Below are positions 31,222 to 41,289 of a DNA stretch of 64,000 nucleotides, piece by piece (position 1 is the first letter of the stretch; the number at the start of each line of letters is the position of its first letter). The notes beneath the pieces were generated by a model, which saw nothing but the letters and a program-made list of their open reading frames with translations, made no database searches and was not told the origin of the DNA. The translations under genes were made by a program, and so were the position numbers. The stretch lies in NCBI GenBank assembly GCA_963575745.1, contig CAUYUJ010016708.1:145884-209883 (forward strand), given 5' to 3'. This stretch comes from Prorocentrum cordatum (taxonomy: Eukaryota > Sar > Dinophyceae > Prorocentrales > Prorocentraceae).

Positions 31222-31301
<80 letters not shown>

Positions 31302-31302
31302 A

Positions 31303-31349
<47 letters not shown>

Positions 31350-31400
31350 ATAGTAGTATTAGTAGTAGTCGTAGTAGTAGTAGTAATAGTAATAGTAGTA
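31215..31400 (+). repeat. TAG microsatellite ending at assembly gap
   Basis: Pure TAG triplets with a few TAA, ending exactly at the N run. Sequence resumes as TCG triplets at 31501. Confidence 0.95.
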
Positions 31401-31500
31401 NNNNNNNNNNNNNNNNNNNNNNNNNNNNNNNNNNNNNNNNNNNNNNNNNNNNNNNNNNNNNNNNNNNNNNNNNNNNNNNNNNNNNNNNNNNNNNNNNNNN
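31401..31500. other. Assembly gap of 100 N
   Basis: A round 100-base N run inside a microsatellite, so the true distance is unknown. Confidence 0.99.
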
Positions 31501-31514
31501 TCGTCGTCGTCGTA

Positions 31515-31705
31515 GTATTCCGGAGAGCCCAAGACGCTCTTCGGAGAGCCCAAGAAGCGCTTCGGATGCCCCAAGAAACTCTTCGGAGGCCCCACGAGGC
31601 TTTTCGGAGAGCCCAAGAGTCTCTTAGGCGGCTGCAAGAAGGTCTTCGGCGCCTCCAAGAGGCTCTTCGGAGAGCACCAGAGGCTCTTCCGAGAGGCTCT
31701 TCGGT
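31515..31705 (+). repeat. ~32-base minisatellite of CTCTTCGGAGAGCCCAAGA words
   Basis: About six units. After it, 31706-32395 has a poly-C run (31730-31780), CTC triplets (31878-31955) and low-complexity sequence with no gene I can support. Confidence 0.85.
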
Positions 31706-32397
31706 GAAGGGGGGGGGGGCGGAGCCTTTTTTGCCCCCCCCCCCCCCACCACCACCCCCCCCCCCCCCTCCCCCCCCTTCACCGTACTCGATAATTAATA
31801 AGCTCCGGAGGACCCCTGGCCATACTAACACCCACCGGGCCGCAGTAACAACCAACGGGCCGCAGTAACACCTTATCTCCCCTCCCCCTCCTCCTCCTCC
31901 TCCCTCCTCCTCCTCCTCCTCCTCCTCCTCCTCCTCCTCCTCCTCCTCCTCCTCCCTTTCGCGGCACAGCGGCCCCCCCCCTTCGTTGGGGTTAGGCGTG
32001 ACCCACTCCCCCGCCCTGGGGGGTTCGTGGTCGTTCGTCTGTCGTCGTTGTCGTGCCCTCGCGTCGTCTGTCGTCGCGTTGGGCCCTCAAGGCAGGGTGG
32101 AGCCCTGGCAGCTGGGGCTCGCCAATGGCGGGGTGCTCAGATCCTCGCCCGCCCCTCCCCCTTCTCTTCTCGGGGAATTGCGGAAGGACCCGCCTGCGCT
32201 CCCGGGCCGGAGAAGTGGCCCTTCCCCAACCATTCCCCCCTTCTTCTCTCCCCCGGGTCCTCGCGGCGGAATGCCAGGCTCGAGCCCTGGCTGGGTTGGC
32301 CTCCCTTCCCTCGGACGAAGCACTTGCACAGGCCTCCAGGTCGTTTTTCGGACGACGTGTCCCAACAAGTACGAAGGATAAACTGCAAAAACGCAAA

Positions 32398-33003
32398 AAC
32401 GGAGGAGGAGGAGGAGGAGAAGGAGGAGGAGGAGGAGGAGGAGGAGGAGGAGAAGGAGGAGGAGGAGGAGAGAGGGAGGCGGAAGGAGGAGGAGGCGGAG
32501 GGAGGAGGAGGAGGAAAGGAGGAGGTAGGAGGAGGAGGAACAAGAGAGGCGGAAGAGGAGAAGGAGGAGGAGGATGAAAAGGAGGAGGAGGAGGAGGAGG
32601 AGGAGGCGGAGGAGGAGCGGAGCAGCACGGAGGAGGAAAAGGAGGAGGAGGAGGCGGAGGAGGAGGAGGAGGGGAGGAAAAGGAGAAGGAGGAGAAAAGG
32701 AGGAGGAGGAGGGGGAGGAGGAGGATGGAGGAGAAGGGGGAACAGGAGGTGAAGGAGGAGGCGGAGGGCAGAGCAGGAGCAGGGGGGAAAGTGGGAGGAG
32801 GAGGAGGAGGAGGAGGAGCGGAGAGAGGAGGCGGAGGAGGAGGAGAAGGGGGAGCAGGAGGAGGAGGAGGAGAGGAGGAAGAGGAGGAGGAGGAGGAGGA
32901 GGAGGCGGAGGAGTAGGCGGAGGAGGAGGAGGATGGAGGAGGGGAGGGAGGAGGAGCGAGGAGAGGAGGAGAGGAGGAGGAGGAGGAGGAGGAGGAGGAG
33001 GAG

Positions 33004-33044
<41 letters not shown>

Positions 33045-33125
33045 GGAGGAGGAGGAGGCAGAGGAGGAGGAGGAGGAGGAGGAGGAGGAGGAGGAGGAGG
33101 AGGAGGAGGAGGAGGAGGGGGAGGA
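32398..33125 (+). repeat. Long GGA polypurine tract
   Basis: Over 700 bases of GGA/GAG triplets with scattered changes, one of the longest polypurine tracts here. Downstream 33126-33830 is unique GC-rich sequence without a convincing frame. Confidence 0.95.
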
Positions 33126-33830
33126 GGGACGCCCTTCGGGCCTTCAGACCACGAGCCCGTCTCACCTACTCGTCGTTCTTTGTCTCGGGGCGTGGGGGGG
33201 GGTCAGAGGAGGTTGCAGCGGGCGTGTCGGTCGTTTCGCCCGACGGTGTCGGAGAGCTTGCTGTGCCCGTTTTGGTCATCGACTCTCGCTGGGGTGGCCC
33301 CCCCTCTGGGTTATTTGGTGTTTGCGCGTCGCTTTGGGATGTTGTTTCTTGTGCTTTGTGGTTGCGCGTCTTTACGTCTGCAGCTGCCGGCGGCGCCCCC
33401 CGGTGGCGTCCGTCGCGTGCTGATGCAGGCCGCGCGCCTGCCATCGAGGACGGCTCGGGCCAGGTTCGTCCTGGCTTCCGTGGTGCCAGAGCGAACCCCG
33501 TGCTCGCCCAGAGCCGCCCTCGGCCCCACTGCAGGGGGCAGACCTTCAGGGCAGCGGTCCGCCCACCACAATTGCTCTGCACCCTCCGACCCCCCGTCTT
33601 CGGATTCGAGCGCAGCCATCTTGACAGGGGTATCTCTTGCCTGGGGACGCGTGCGCCTCAAAGGCTGCGCACTTCGTCGGGGGCGGACTCGCGCATGCCA
33701 ACATCTCACACGGCCCCGCGATTCACTGCCACTGTCAAGCCGGTGTGGCGCGGGGGCAGCCATTCTGCCGGTCCTGCAGCCTCGGGCAACGGAGACGCAG
33801 ACGGAAACGAAAAGGGAGACGGACGTGGCC

Positions 33831-33915
33831 ATGAACAGCGGGATGGCGGGGCGCATGGCGGAGGGCGACTACGCCATCCAGGAGGGCAAGTCGTGTCAGC
33901 TTGTGGTTGACAAAT
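33831..33915 (+). CDS. Possible small exon
   Basis: The frame reads MNSGMAGRMAEG and then DYAIQEGKSCQLVVDKS, ending before a GTGGGG donor at 33916. It looks like protein but no partner exon joins in phase. Weak call. Confidence 0.25.
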
Positions 33916-34084
33916 CCGTGGGGGGCGCGTGTTGGAACACATAATTCCCCTGCTCGGGGGACTCGCGGGGTGGCGCCCGCCATCTTGAAAGCCAACAGGG
34001 GCAGCGCCGGTGATTGGCGTCGACGCCCGGCCGCCAACGAGGGGCACGGGGGGGGTGATTGGAGGCAAAGGGGGGGTGTTCGGA

Positions 34085-34640
34085 GGCATGGTCGACCTGC
34101 TGGAGTACGACGGGGTTTGCAGTGTCGGGAGCGGCCAAGACGGGGGTGTCCGAGAGGGGTGTGTGTGTGTGTGCGAATCATGACCGGCGGCATGTGCGCG
34201 GCCCAGCGGGGGGACCAGGGTCGTAATGAAATGAGAAGAGGCGCCATGAAATCTGGGGAGATATCATGGCCCCCGCCATGATACTCCAACCCCCCCTACA
34301 GTCGGGGCGTTGACCTAAGGAACCCTAGATAAGGAACGAGGCCCCTTCTTCCCAGAAGTTAATCTTCGATTTCCCATCGAAAACTTCAGGAAAACCTGAG
34401 GCAAGCCGTGAAGCAATCGAGGAACACCGAGCCCCTCCCCAACGAAAAGGGTTCCTTCTTCAGCGCCCCGACTGTAGTCATCACCCCCCTCTTTTCCGTC
34501 CCCGACGGTGCCCTGGGGGTGGAGGTCACGACCTTCGTGCGCGAGCTGGTGGCTCTGGGCGGCGACCCGTGGAGCGCCGCCCGCGACGCCGTGCGGCAAA
34601 ACGGCTACGACCGGGGGCGCGCATTGGCGGCGCGCACAAG
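34085..34640 (+). CDS. Candidate gene split by nested elements
   Basis: Segment 34085-34113 reads GMVDLLEYDG and segment 34504-34640 reads DGALGVEVTTFVRELV and ALGGDPWSAARDAVRQNGY. GACGG is present at both junctions (34109-34113 and 34504-34508), and joining at this word keeps the frame. The intervening 390 bases are family A copy 3 with an element E inside it. The junction has no AG acceptor, so either the intron is non-canonical or the insertion has disrupted the gene. Function unknown. Confidence 0.4.
34127..34505 (+). mobile_element. Interspersed element family A, copy 3, interrupted
   Basis: The family A body runs to 34298 and resumes at 34475 (GTCATCACCCCC, CTTTTCCG). The interruption is a complete element E at the TA of the sequence CCCCCTAGTCATC, which is intact in copies 1 and 2. 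Confidence 0.85.
34299..34474 (+). mobile_element. TIR element E, copy 1, with TA target duplication
   Basis: The ends are CAGTCGGGGCG and its exact inverse, extended by TTGACCTAAGGAACCCT against AAGGAACCC. TA lies on both sides (34297-34298 and 34475-34476), while uninterrupted family A copies have a single TA, as expected for insertion by a Tc1/mariner-type transposase. 176 bases, non-coding. Confidence 0.9.
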
Positions 34641-34789
34641 GGGGGTGGGGGGGGGGGGGAGGCTTTCTTAGAAGGCGGCTGCCTCTTAGAAGGCGCCGCC
34701 TGACATCTATAGATAAGGCCCCCGCCTTCTAAGAAGCAGGGGTGCTGCTAAGAAGCCCTCCCCCCTCCCCCCACCCCCCTCTGCGCGTG
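34631..34789 (+). mobile_element. TIR element family S, copy 1
   Basis: The ends GCGCACAAGGGGGGTGG and CCACCCCCCTCTGCGCGTGG are inverted. The inside pairs TTCTTAGAAGGCGG words. A second copy is at 37677-37839. Confidence 0.75.
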
Positions 34790-34795
34790 GCTGAA

Positions 34796-35085
34796 ACATG
34801 GGTTGGCGATCCATGGACTTGGCGCGCGGCCGCCGGATCCATGGGGGCGCGCAAACATTTCTCGCCAGCGGCGAGGCGGCGACCTCCCATCCAGCGAGAA
34901 GCCAGAACAAGGGGCACGAGCTAGCGAGTTGGCTGGCGGGCAGAGAGGGGGGGGGACGGCCGAGAGGAAGAAGGGGACGCTCAGACGTCGAAGTGTTCGA
35001 CGATGAGCAGCAAAAAAGGGGCGCGCAAACATGGATTAGCGATCCATGGATTTGGCGCGCGGTCGCCAAATCCATGGATCGGGGG
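34796..35085 (+). repeat. Two direct copies of a palindromic GATCCATGG segment
   Basis: CGATCCATGGACTTGGCGCG (34808) and CGATCCATGGATTTGGCGCG (35039) each fold with a following GGATCCATGG or CCAAATCCATGGATCG. Nothing coding is certain between 34790 and 35585. Confidence 0.6.
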
Positions 35086-35584
35086 AAGTGCCCTCCCCAC
35101 AATGCGGCCGCTGCCGCCTCGCTCAACGGCGGAAATCCGTGATTTCACGTGGAAGCGGGACCCGTCGCCAATCCACGCCCCCTTGATCCATGCTTGCCAT
35201 CGCCTGAATGAAGCACCGTCCGCGACGTCATGCGGCAGAAAACGGCTGCGAAGGTGCGCAATGCGACGAGCACGTCCGCATCCTCGCGGCGGGCCGCGCG
35301 GCAGACCAGTGGGGGCCTGCGCGTGTCCTGTCGGCGCGGCGGTAGGCTTCTCTCGGCTACAGCCTGGGCTGCTTCCCCCCTGCTCCATCGTGTCAGCGCG
35401 GAAGACGGCATGGAGGGGCCTGTCGGAGGCTTGCTGGGACAAGACTGGTTCGGTCAACGGTGTCACCCCCCACCGAAAACAAGAGCCTCCCCCCTCCTCC
35501 TTGTCCTCGCCCTCGTCCTCCAGCCCCTTCTGCCCCCCCCCTTCCTCGCTGCTCGCCGCCCCGCTCTTCTGCCGCCTCCCCGAT

Positions 35585-35865
35585 CCTCACCTTGCTCCTC
35601 CTCCTTTTCCTCTTCCTTCTCCTCCTCTTCATCATCATCCTTTTCCTCCTCCTCCTCCTCCTCCTTTTCCTCCTCCTTCTCCTCCTCCTCCTTTCTTCCT
35701 CCTCCTCCTCCTCCTCTTCCTCCTCTTCCGCCTCCTCTTCCTCGTCCTCCTCGTCCTCGTCCTCCTCCTCCTTCTCCCTCCTCATCCTCCTCCTCCTCCT
35801 GCTCCTCCTCCTCCTCCTCCTCCTCCTCCTCCTCCTCCTCCTCCTCCTCTTGCTGCTCCTGCTGC
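35585..35865 (+). repeat. TCC polypyrimidine tract
   Basis: TCC/CTC triplets. On the minus strand a protein-like frame upstream of it (IRVRFGCGRELDGLSPDT) leads into Glu codons, so part may be translated, but I could not build a gene. Confidence 0.9.
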
Positions 35866-36145
35866 TCCTCGCTGGCTGTGGCCTCGAGGTGGGTGTCCGG
35901 GCTCAGGCCGTCCAGCTCCCTGCCGCAGCCGAAGCGGACTCGGATCGTCTCGCCCGCCACCCCGAGGGCGATGTCAGTGACCTGGGGCGCAGGTGGAGGA
36001 GGCCGGGGATCTCGGGCTGGGGGGAGGAGGCGAGGCGAGGCGAACGCGCGATGTCGGTCCGGCGGGACTGGCCCTCAGAGAGCAGCGCGGGGGGGCCAGA
36101 GCCATTAGGAGACGTGTTGGCGGCAGGAGTTGGAGCCGGAGTCGG

Positions 36146-36370
36146 CGGTCAAGAGGGGGGCGTCCAAGAGGGGGGCGGTCGGGAGCGGCCAAGAGGGGGG
36201 CGTCCAAAAGGGGGGCGCAAATGATGGCCGGCGGCATGTGCGCGGCCCAGGGGGGGGGGCCAGGGACGTGACGAAACAAGAAGAGGCGCCGTGAAATCTG
36301 AGGAACTATCACGGCCCACGCCATGATATGCACCCCCCCTTGTCATCACCCCCCTCTTTGCAGGCCCCGA
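36146..36370 (+). mobile_element. Interspersed element family A, copy 4
   Basis: It has a duplicated left end (GTCCAAGAGGGGGGCG twice) and the ACGGCCCACGCCATGAT hairpin. Its right end, CCCCCCTCTTTGCAGG, is a consensus acceptor. Confidence 0.7.
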
Positions 36371-36430
36371 GAGGAGGGGGGAGGAGGAGACGGGAGGGAG
36401 GGAGCGAGGGCGGGGAGCAGGCAGGATGCC

Positions 36431-36642
36431 GGGCGCGGCCTAACCGGCACCTGGCAAACCATCCCCTTCTGTGACGTCGCCCTCAGTACGAGGTCGTATG
36501 CACTCGTCACCCTCGGTGCGAGGTTGGATCAAAAGAAGGGTCACACACGTGACCCTTCTTTTGATCCATTCAAGCTTCCCTCTGGTCGCACACATTCGGC
36601 TCGGGGCGAGGCGAGGGGGACGTCACGGAAGGGGGTGGCTTG
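36431..36642 (+). mobile_element. TIR element family H, copy 1, with perfect central hairpin
   Basis: CTGGCAAACCATCCCCTTC and CACGGAAGGGGGTGGCTTGC are inverted ends. At the centre GGATCAAAAGAAGGGTCA (36526-36543) pairs perfectly with 36550-36567 around CACACG. A second copy is at 59578-59719. 36643-37676 holds no gene that I can support. Confidence 0.75.
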
Positions 36643-37676
36643 CTATCGACGTCGGTTCGGCCGCCCCTGGAGGGTGAGGAAGAGGAAACAGAGGGATGCG
36701 AAGGGGCGGGGGCCGGGAAAAGGGGGCCGAGCGATGAGGAGGAGGGCGGAGGCTGGGCGGGAGTCGGAGCCGGGCGCAGCGGCGGGGAAAGAGGCGTCAC
36801 CGGGCGAGCGAGGAGGGGAACGCCGCTGGATGCGAGAGCAGCCGCCGCGCGAGACTGACGCGAGAACAGCCGCCGTCGCGAGGAGCGACCGCCGAGCTCG
36901 GGGGCCGCACCCACGACCGCGGGCGGCCGGGTGCGCCCGACGCGAGGAGGCGGAGGGGAAGGGCCTTGGGGGAGAGGCGAAGGGGCAGGAGGACCTCGAG
37001 ACCCGATGTTGCGGCACACTGTGATCTCGCGCGCCAAAGCACTGCGGCATTTCTGGCCCCGGGGCCCGAGCCAAGATTGAAACCGCTCGTGGCGAAACAA
37101 CCAGATGCCGCCACGGGATCTCAGGGAAGGCGCAGGAGGATCCACAAGAGAGCGACGACAAGAAGCGGGTCTTCCACAGGATGACACGGCGACCTTGCGC
37201 GGAGGCTCACGCGCAGCAGGCCACGTCCGAAACGATGGCGCTCCCTCGCGCGGGACCTTGCGCGGGATGCCTGCGCGCCAGGGTCGGCGAAGACGGCCCC
37301 GCTGTTTCCGTCGCCCGGCGCAGGAGGTATCGATACACCACCACCGTGTCTGGCCAGGGCCATGCTGTGCCCTTGCACGGCATAAGTACGCCTCCTGGCC
37401 GAGGCCAGGAGGGTTCACACACCATCGTGGGGCCCAGGGCGGCCCTCGCCAGGCAAGGCAGTGGTGCATAGATGTCGCCCCAGAGATCCTCTATCGTTTT
37501 TTTTCAATACGGGGTCCCCAGACGTCTCGACCCATTCCCCAAGACCGCTTTTTCAACGCGAGTCGCTTTCCGACGGTCCCGAGGCCCGGTAGGGGCCCCC
37601 AGAGGCCGAATACTGTAAAAAACCTCCGTCTCGTCTTCTCGATGCGATGGATCTCTGGGGTCTGCGAATGTTGGCG

Positions 37677-37839
37677 GCGCGCACAAGGGGGTGGAGGGAG
37701 GGGGAGGGCTTCTTAGAAGGAGGCTGCTTCTTAGAAGGCGCCGGCCTTAATCTATAAGTAGGGAAGGCCCGCGCCTTCTAAAAAGCCGGGGGGCTTCTCA
37801 AGAAGCCCTCCCCCTCCCCCCACCCCCCTCTGCGCGTGG
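37677..37839 (+). mobile_element. TIR element family S, copy 2
   Basis: GGCGCGCACAAGGGGGTGG and CCACCCCCCTCTGCGCGTGG ends, with CTTCTTAGAAGGAGGCTGC inside. Confidence 0.75.
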
Positions 37840-37869
37840 CGGACGTGCCCACCGTTTTGCGCGCGGCGG

Positions 37870-38425
37870 AGAGGAGGAGGAGGAGAGAGGAGGAGGAGGG
37901 AGGAGGAGGATGAGGGAGGAGGAGATCGAGGAGGAGGAGGAGGAGGAGGCGATCGAGGAGGAGGAGGAAGAGAGGAGGAGGAGGGCAGGAGGAGGAGGAG
38001 GAGGAGTTGGCCGCAGTTCCGCCCCATCAGCCAGCGCTCGGCGAGAGCCCTTCAGCCGGCCACTGCGCGCCCACCTCGAGGAAGCCCATCGCCGCGCGCG
38101 GCGCGCCCCGTGGGCGCTCTTACGGGGGAGCCGCGGCCGGGCGGGCCGCCCCCAAGGGGCGGAGGAGAAAGGAGGGGAGAGGAGGAGGAGGAGGGGAGGA
38201 GGAGGAGGAGGAGGGGGAAGGGAGAGGAGGAGGAGGAGAGGAGGGAGGAGGAGGAGGAGGAGGAGGAGGAGGAGGACCAGGAGGAGGAGGAGGAGGACCA
38301 GGAGGACCAGGAGGAGGAGGAGGAGGAGGAGGACCAGGAGGAGGAGGACCAGGAGGAGGAGGAGGAGGAGGAGGAGGAGGAGGAGGAGGAGGACGACGAC
38401 GAAGAGGACGAGGAGGAGGGCCGGT
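37870..38425 (+). repeat. Two GGA polypurine tracts
   Basis: 37870-38010 and 38160-38425, separated by unique GC-rich sequence. The second turns into GGACCA words. Confidence 0.9.
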
Positions 38426-38540
38426 GCGAAGCGACGGCGGCCCTCCCTGGCGCGCCTCGTCTTGCTTCTGGGGGGGGGCAGCTGGAAGCTCCTCGCTGCC
38501 ACGGCCGGAGATCTCCGCCTCGAGGCACGGGCCAGGACGG

Positions 38541-38690
38541 AGCCCGGGGACATACAAATAAATACACACAAATAAACAGATGTCCCATATCTTCCCATAT
38601 TTTCTGGATTTCTGTCTTCCCCCCGATTCTTATATCTTCTGGGGAATCGACGATTAATTGTGTCTGTGCGTTTTTTCCCCTCCTGAAGGG
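38541..38690 (+). mobile_element. Interspersed element family B, copy 2
   Basis: AAATAAATACACACAAATAA, TTCCCATATTTTCTGG, GGGGAATCGACGATTAATTG and GTTTTTTCCCCTCC are in family order. The GTGAAG start is altered to CCGGGGAC. Confidence 0.75.
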
Positions 38691-38875
38691 AGGTGGCTCG
38701 AGAACCGATCTGGGGAGCGGCTTGGGCCCCAGCTCCAGAGGCCAAGGAGAGGCGCCGCAGGGACAGTTGAGTCGGTGGGGTGAGTAGGGGTCGGGGTGGA
38801 GCTGGGAGGAACATCGCTCGAAACGGCTCCCGGAAGAAGGAGGTGTTGGGGGAAGGAAGCATGGCAGAAACATAA

Positions 38876-39020
38876 CAACTCGGAGGTCCGCCGCGCGGAT
38901 TTCTCGGATCGGCGCTGGACCCGCCTCCCTGGCGCGCGGGCGCGCGGATCGCGCCAGGGGCGACGCCGGAGGCGCCGCCAGGGGAGATGAGCGCAGATCC
39001 GAGAAATCCGTGAGGACCTT
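38876..39020 (+). repeat. Foldback element family C, copy 4
   Basis: GGTCCGCCGCGCGGATTTCT and GAGAAATCCGTGAGGACC form the arms around GGCGCGCGGGCGCGCGGATC and GGCGCCGCC. Confidence 0.65.
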
Positions 39021-39639
39021 CGAGTGTTTCTTTGTTTATGTCCTTGCTTGTTTCCCTAAAGGCGCTCTAAACGGCTCCTGGAAGGAGGAAGTGCGAGAAG
39101 TGCGAGCATCCAGCTGGGCTCGGTCACGGAGCCCCAATGGAAGCGACGGCGGCTGTCCCGCCCGGCGCACATCCTCTCTCGGGCCTCCCGGGGGGCGGCC
39201 TGTCGGCCGCGGCCGCGGGTGGCGTCGGGTGGCGTCGGGGTTTGGGGTAGGCGGCCCGGCGCAGCGACGGGGGCCGGGCCCGCCCCCGTGGCCCCCCTCG
39301 GCGCCGGAAGCCCCAGGTGGCGGGGCGCGCCGCGCGCGACCGCGCCCGCGCCCCCCCCCCCCTACGCCTGCCCGCCCGCCGCTGCCGGCCCTGAGCCCGG
39401 GAGTGGCCGCCGTGGCGGGGGGGGGAAGGGGTGGAGGGGGGGGCGGCGGGGGAAGGGGGCGGGGGCAGCGGGAGGCGGAGGGGGTGAGGGCGGCGGAGCG
39501 GGAAACGCGGGGGGGGCGGGCGGGGGGGGCGGCGGAGGGGGTGGGGCGGCGGCGGGGGCGGCGGGGGAGGAAGGGGGGGAGGGGAGAGGGACGAGCGGGA
39601 AGGGGGAGACTGGGGCAGGAGGAGAAGGAGGAGAGGGAG

Positions 39640-39795
39640 GACAAGAAGGAGGAATAGCAGGGGGAGGGGGAGGGGGAGGAGGAGGAGGAGGAGGAGGAGG
39701 AGGAGGAGGAGGAGGAGGAGGAGGAGGATCAGGAGGAGCAGGAGGAGGTGGAGCAGGTGGAGGAGGATGATGATGAGGAGGAGGAGGACGGAGGC
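39640..39795 (+). repeat. GGA polypurine tract
   Basis: GGA triplets following a G-rich stretch from 39415. Confidence 0.85.
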
Positions 39796-39913
39796 GACGG
39801 GCTCGCGTGCACCGTGCGATGCCATACCCGCGCAGTACACGCCCAAGGCCATTCAATGAACGCTAATTATGGGGGTCGGGACGTGGAACGGGATGCCGGA
39901 AATCTGCCTCGAG

Positions 39914-40610
39914 TCGAAGGGGCCCGAAACCACCGATGCGGAGGCCATGCAGAGCGTGGCGGCAGGATCCGGCGACGAGGTCAACAGCGTCCTGGACCAG
40001 TTGATCGAGTACGTCCACAGCCTCAGCCACCAGACCGCCGAGCCTGAACGGGACGCGCTTCTGGGGCATCTCAGCAGGTGGTGTTTTCCCTCCCTTGACT
40101 GGATGCCGTTTTGGAAGTGCGCTAAGCGCAATAGTAACCCCCTCGCCATCGCTCGGACGTCCATTCCCTGTGTTTTTGTTCGGTCTCGTGCGTGGCTTTT
40201 TCGTGAAATGATCAGGGATGCTCCTCGATGGTCCTCGCCGAAGGAAAAATGCACACGTCCGAGCGATGCCAGGCCCCAGGCGAGAGAGAGACCTCTGGTG
40301 CGCGGCTGGCCGCTCGGCGCCTGCGAGGCGACGGCGGCCCGCGTGCTGGCGCTGGCCTGCCAGGAGCTGCGCACCGAAGGCCATCCCAACCCAACCCGAA
40401 GACCCGAATTTCGGGTTGGGGGGGTAAGGGTTCCACATATGTTTCTTCGATGTTTCCCGACACCCCCCCCACTGGAAATCGAGGGTAAATCTGACCCTTC
40501 GGGTTGGGTTGGGGTGGCTTGGTGGGTGGTGAGAAGCTGCGCACCGAAGGTCCTCCTGGCCAAAGGTCGCTCTTCGCGCAACCGATCACTGCACTGGCCC
40601 TGCAGACGTG
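39914..40610 (+). CDS. Candidate three-exon gene with element-derived introns
   Basis: Exons are about 39914-40077, 40273-40379 and 40550 to about 40610. Phases agree: AG|G then G|GT. The product reads PETTDAEAMQSVAAG, then NSVLDQLIEYVHSLSH, QTAEPERDALLGHLSR, ATAARVLALACQELR and TEGPPGQRSLFAQP. Intron 1 (40078-40272) is GT-AG and contains a palindromic element (40147-40268). Intron 2 (40380-40549) is GC-AG; GC donors are known in dinoflagellates. The outer exons are missing and I do not recognise the protein. Confidence 0.5.
40147..40268 (+). mobile_element. TIR element inside intron 1 of the 39.9-kb gene
   Basis: CATCGCTCGGACGT (40147-40160) and ACGTCCGAGCGATG (40255-40268) are perfect 14-base inverted repeats. 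The acceptor AG lies 3 bases past the right end. Confidence 0.6.
40365..40550 (+). mobile_element. Introner-like TIR element M with 16-base duplication
   Basis: AGCTGCGCACCGAAGG is present at 40365-40380 and 40535-40550. Between them CCATCCCAACCCAACCCGAA (40381) and TTCGGGTTGGGTTGGGGTGG are inverted repeats. Splicing at GAAG|GC and GAAG|GT removes the element and one copy of the direct repeat, keeping the reading frame. Confidence 0.7.
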
Positions 40611-40687
40611 CTGCAGCGGATGGCTGCGTGGAGTTTCACCCGACACGGCGAGCGAAAAGCGAAGCGAATTTCGCGTGGATCTTTTTT

Positions 40688-41183
40688 GGTCTTCGCTCCT
40701 GGCCCAAAAAAGATCCGCACGAAACTCACCTCGAAATCCGGAACGAGCTTCTCCAGGACACTCCGGGCCCACCCCATCGTTCTCCGAGCGAACTCCGCTC
40801 TGCGATGTTGGCGCCGTGAAACCGAGGATTTGACTCGGGGCTGTCTTGGACCGGCACGAGGGTCGGCGGCGACGACAGGGGCGAACGGCCTGGGGGCGGG
40901 CACTACACGCATTCGCCCGGGAGCCTTGTCGAAGACAGAGATCATCGGCACCCCTAGGTACATGTACTGCTCCCCCCGGGCTGTTCGCAATTGTCGTCGC
41001 CGCCGACCCTCGTGCCGGTCCAAGACAGCCCCGAGTCGCATCCTCGGTTTCACGGCGCCAGCATCGCAGAGCGGAGTTCGCTCGGAAAACGATGGGGTGG
41101 TCCTGGAGTGTCCTGGAGAAGTCCACTCCGGACTTCGAGGCGAATCTCGTGCGGATTTGTTTTGTTGGGCCTGGAATGGAGAC
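40688..41183. repeat. Long inverted repeat, ~190-base arms, 110-base spacer
   Basis: The left arm 40688-40878 includes GGGGCTGTCTTGGACCGGCA and GGTCGGCGGCGACGAC; the right arm 40990-41183 is its inverse. A smaller hairpin GGATCTTTTTTGG/CCAAAAAAGATCC sits at the outer left edge (40675-40721). Confidence 0.8.
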
Positions 41184-41289
41184 CGAAAAAGACCCTGGGC
41201 TATTCGCCCCCGTCGTCGCCTCCGAGAGGGCTGCCTTGCCGCACTCGGGAACCGCCGAACGGTTGGGAGGGGGCGGGCAAGAGGGGGCC

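Noticed and set aside
32400-33125. Glu/Gly/Arg frames in GGA tracts
   Set aside because: Products of the microsatellite; the same applies to the tracts at 37.9, 39.7, 41.3, 47.7, 49.4, 58.8 and 63.3 kb. Two tracts are kept as coding only where unique exons flank them in frame.
40381-40520. CCCAACCC words as telomere-like repeat
   Set aside because: Only a few words, forming inverted ends of a short element; no tandem array.
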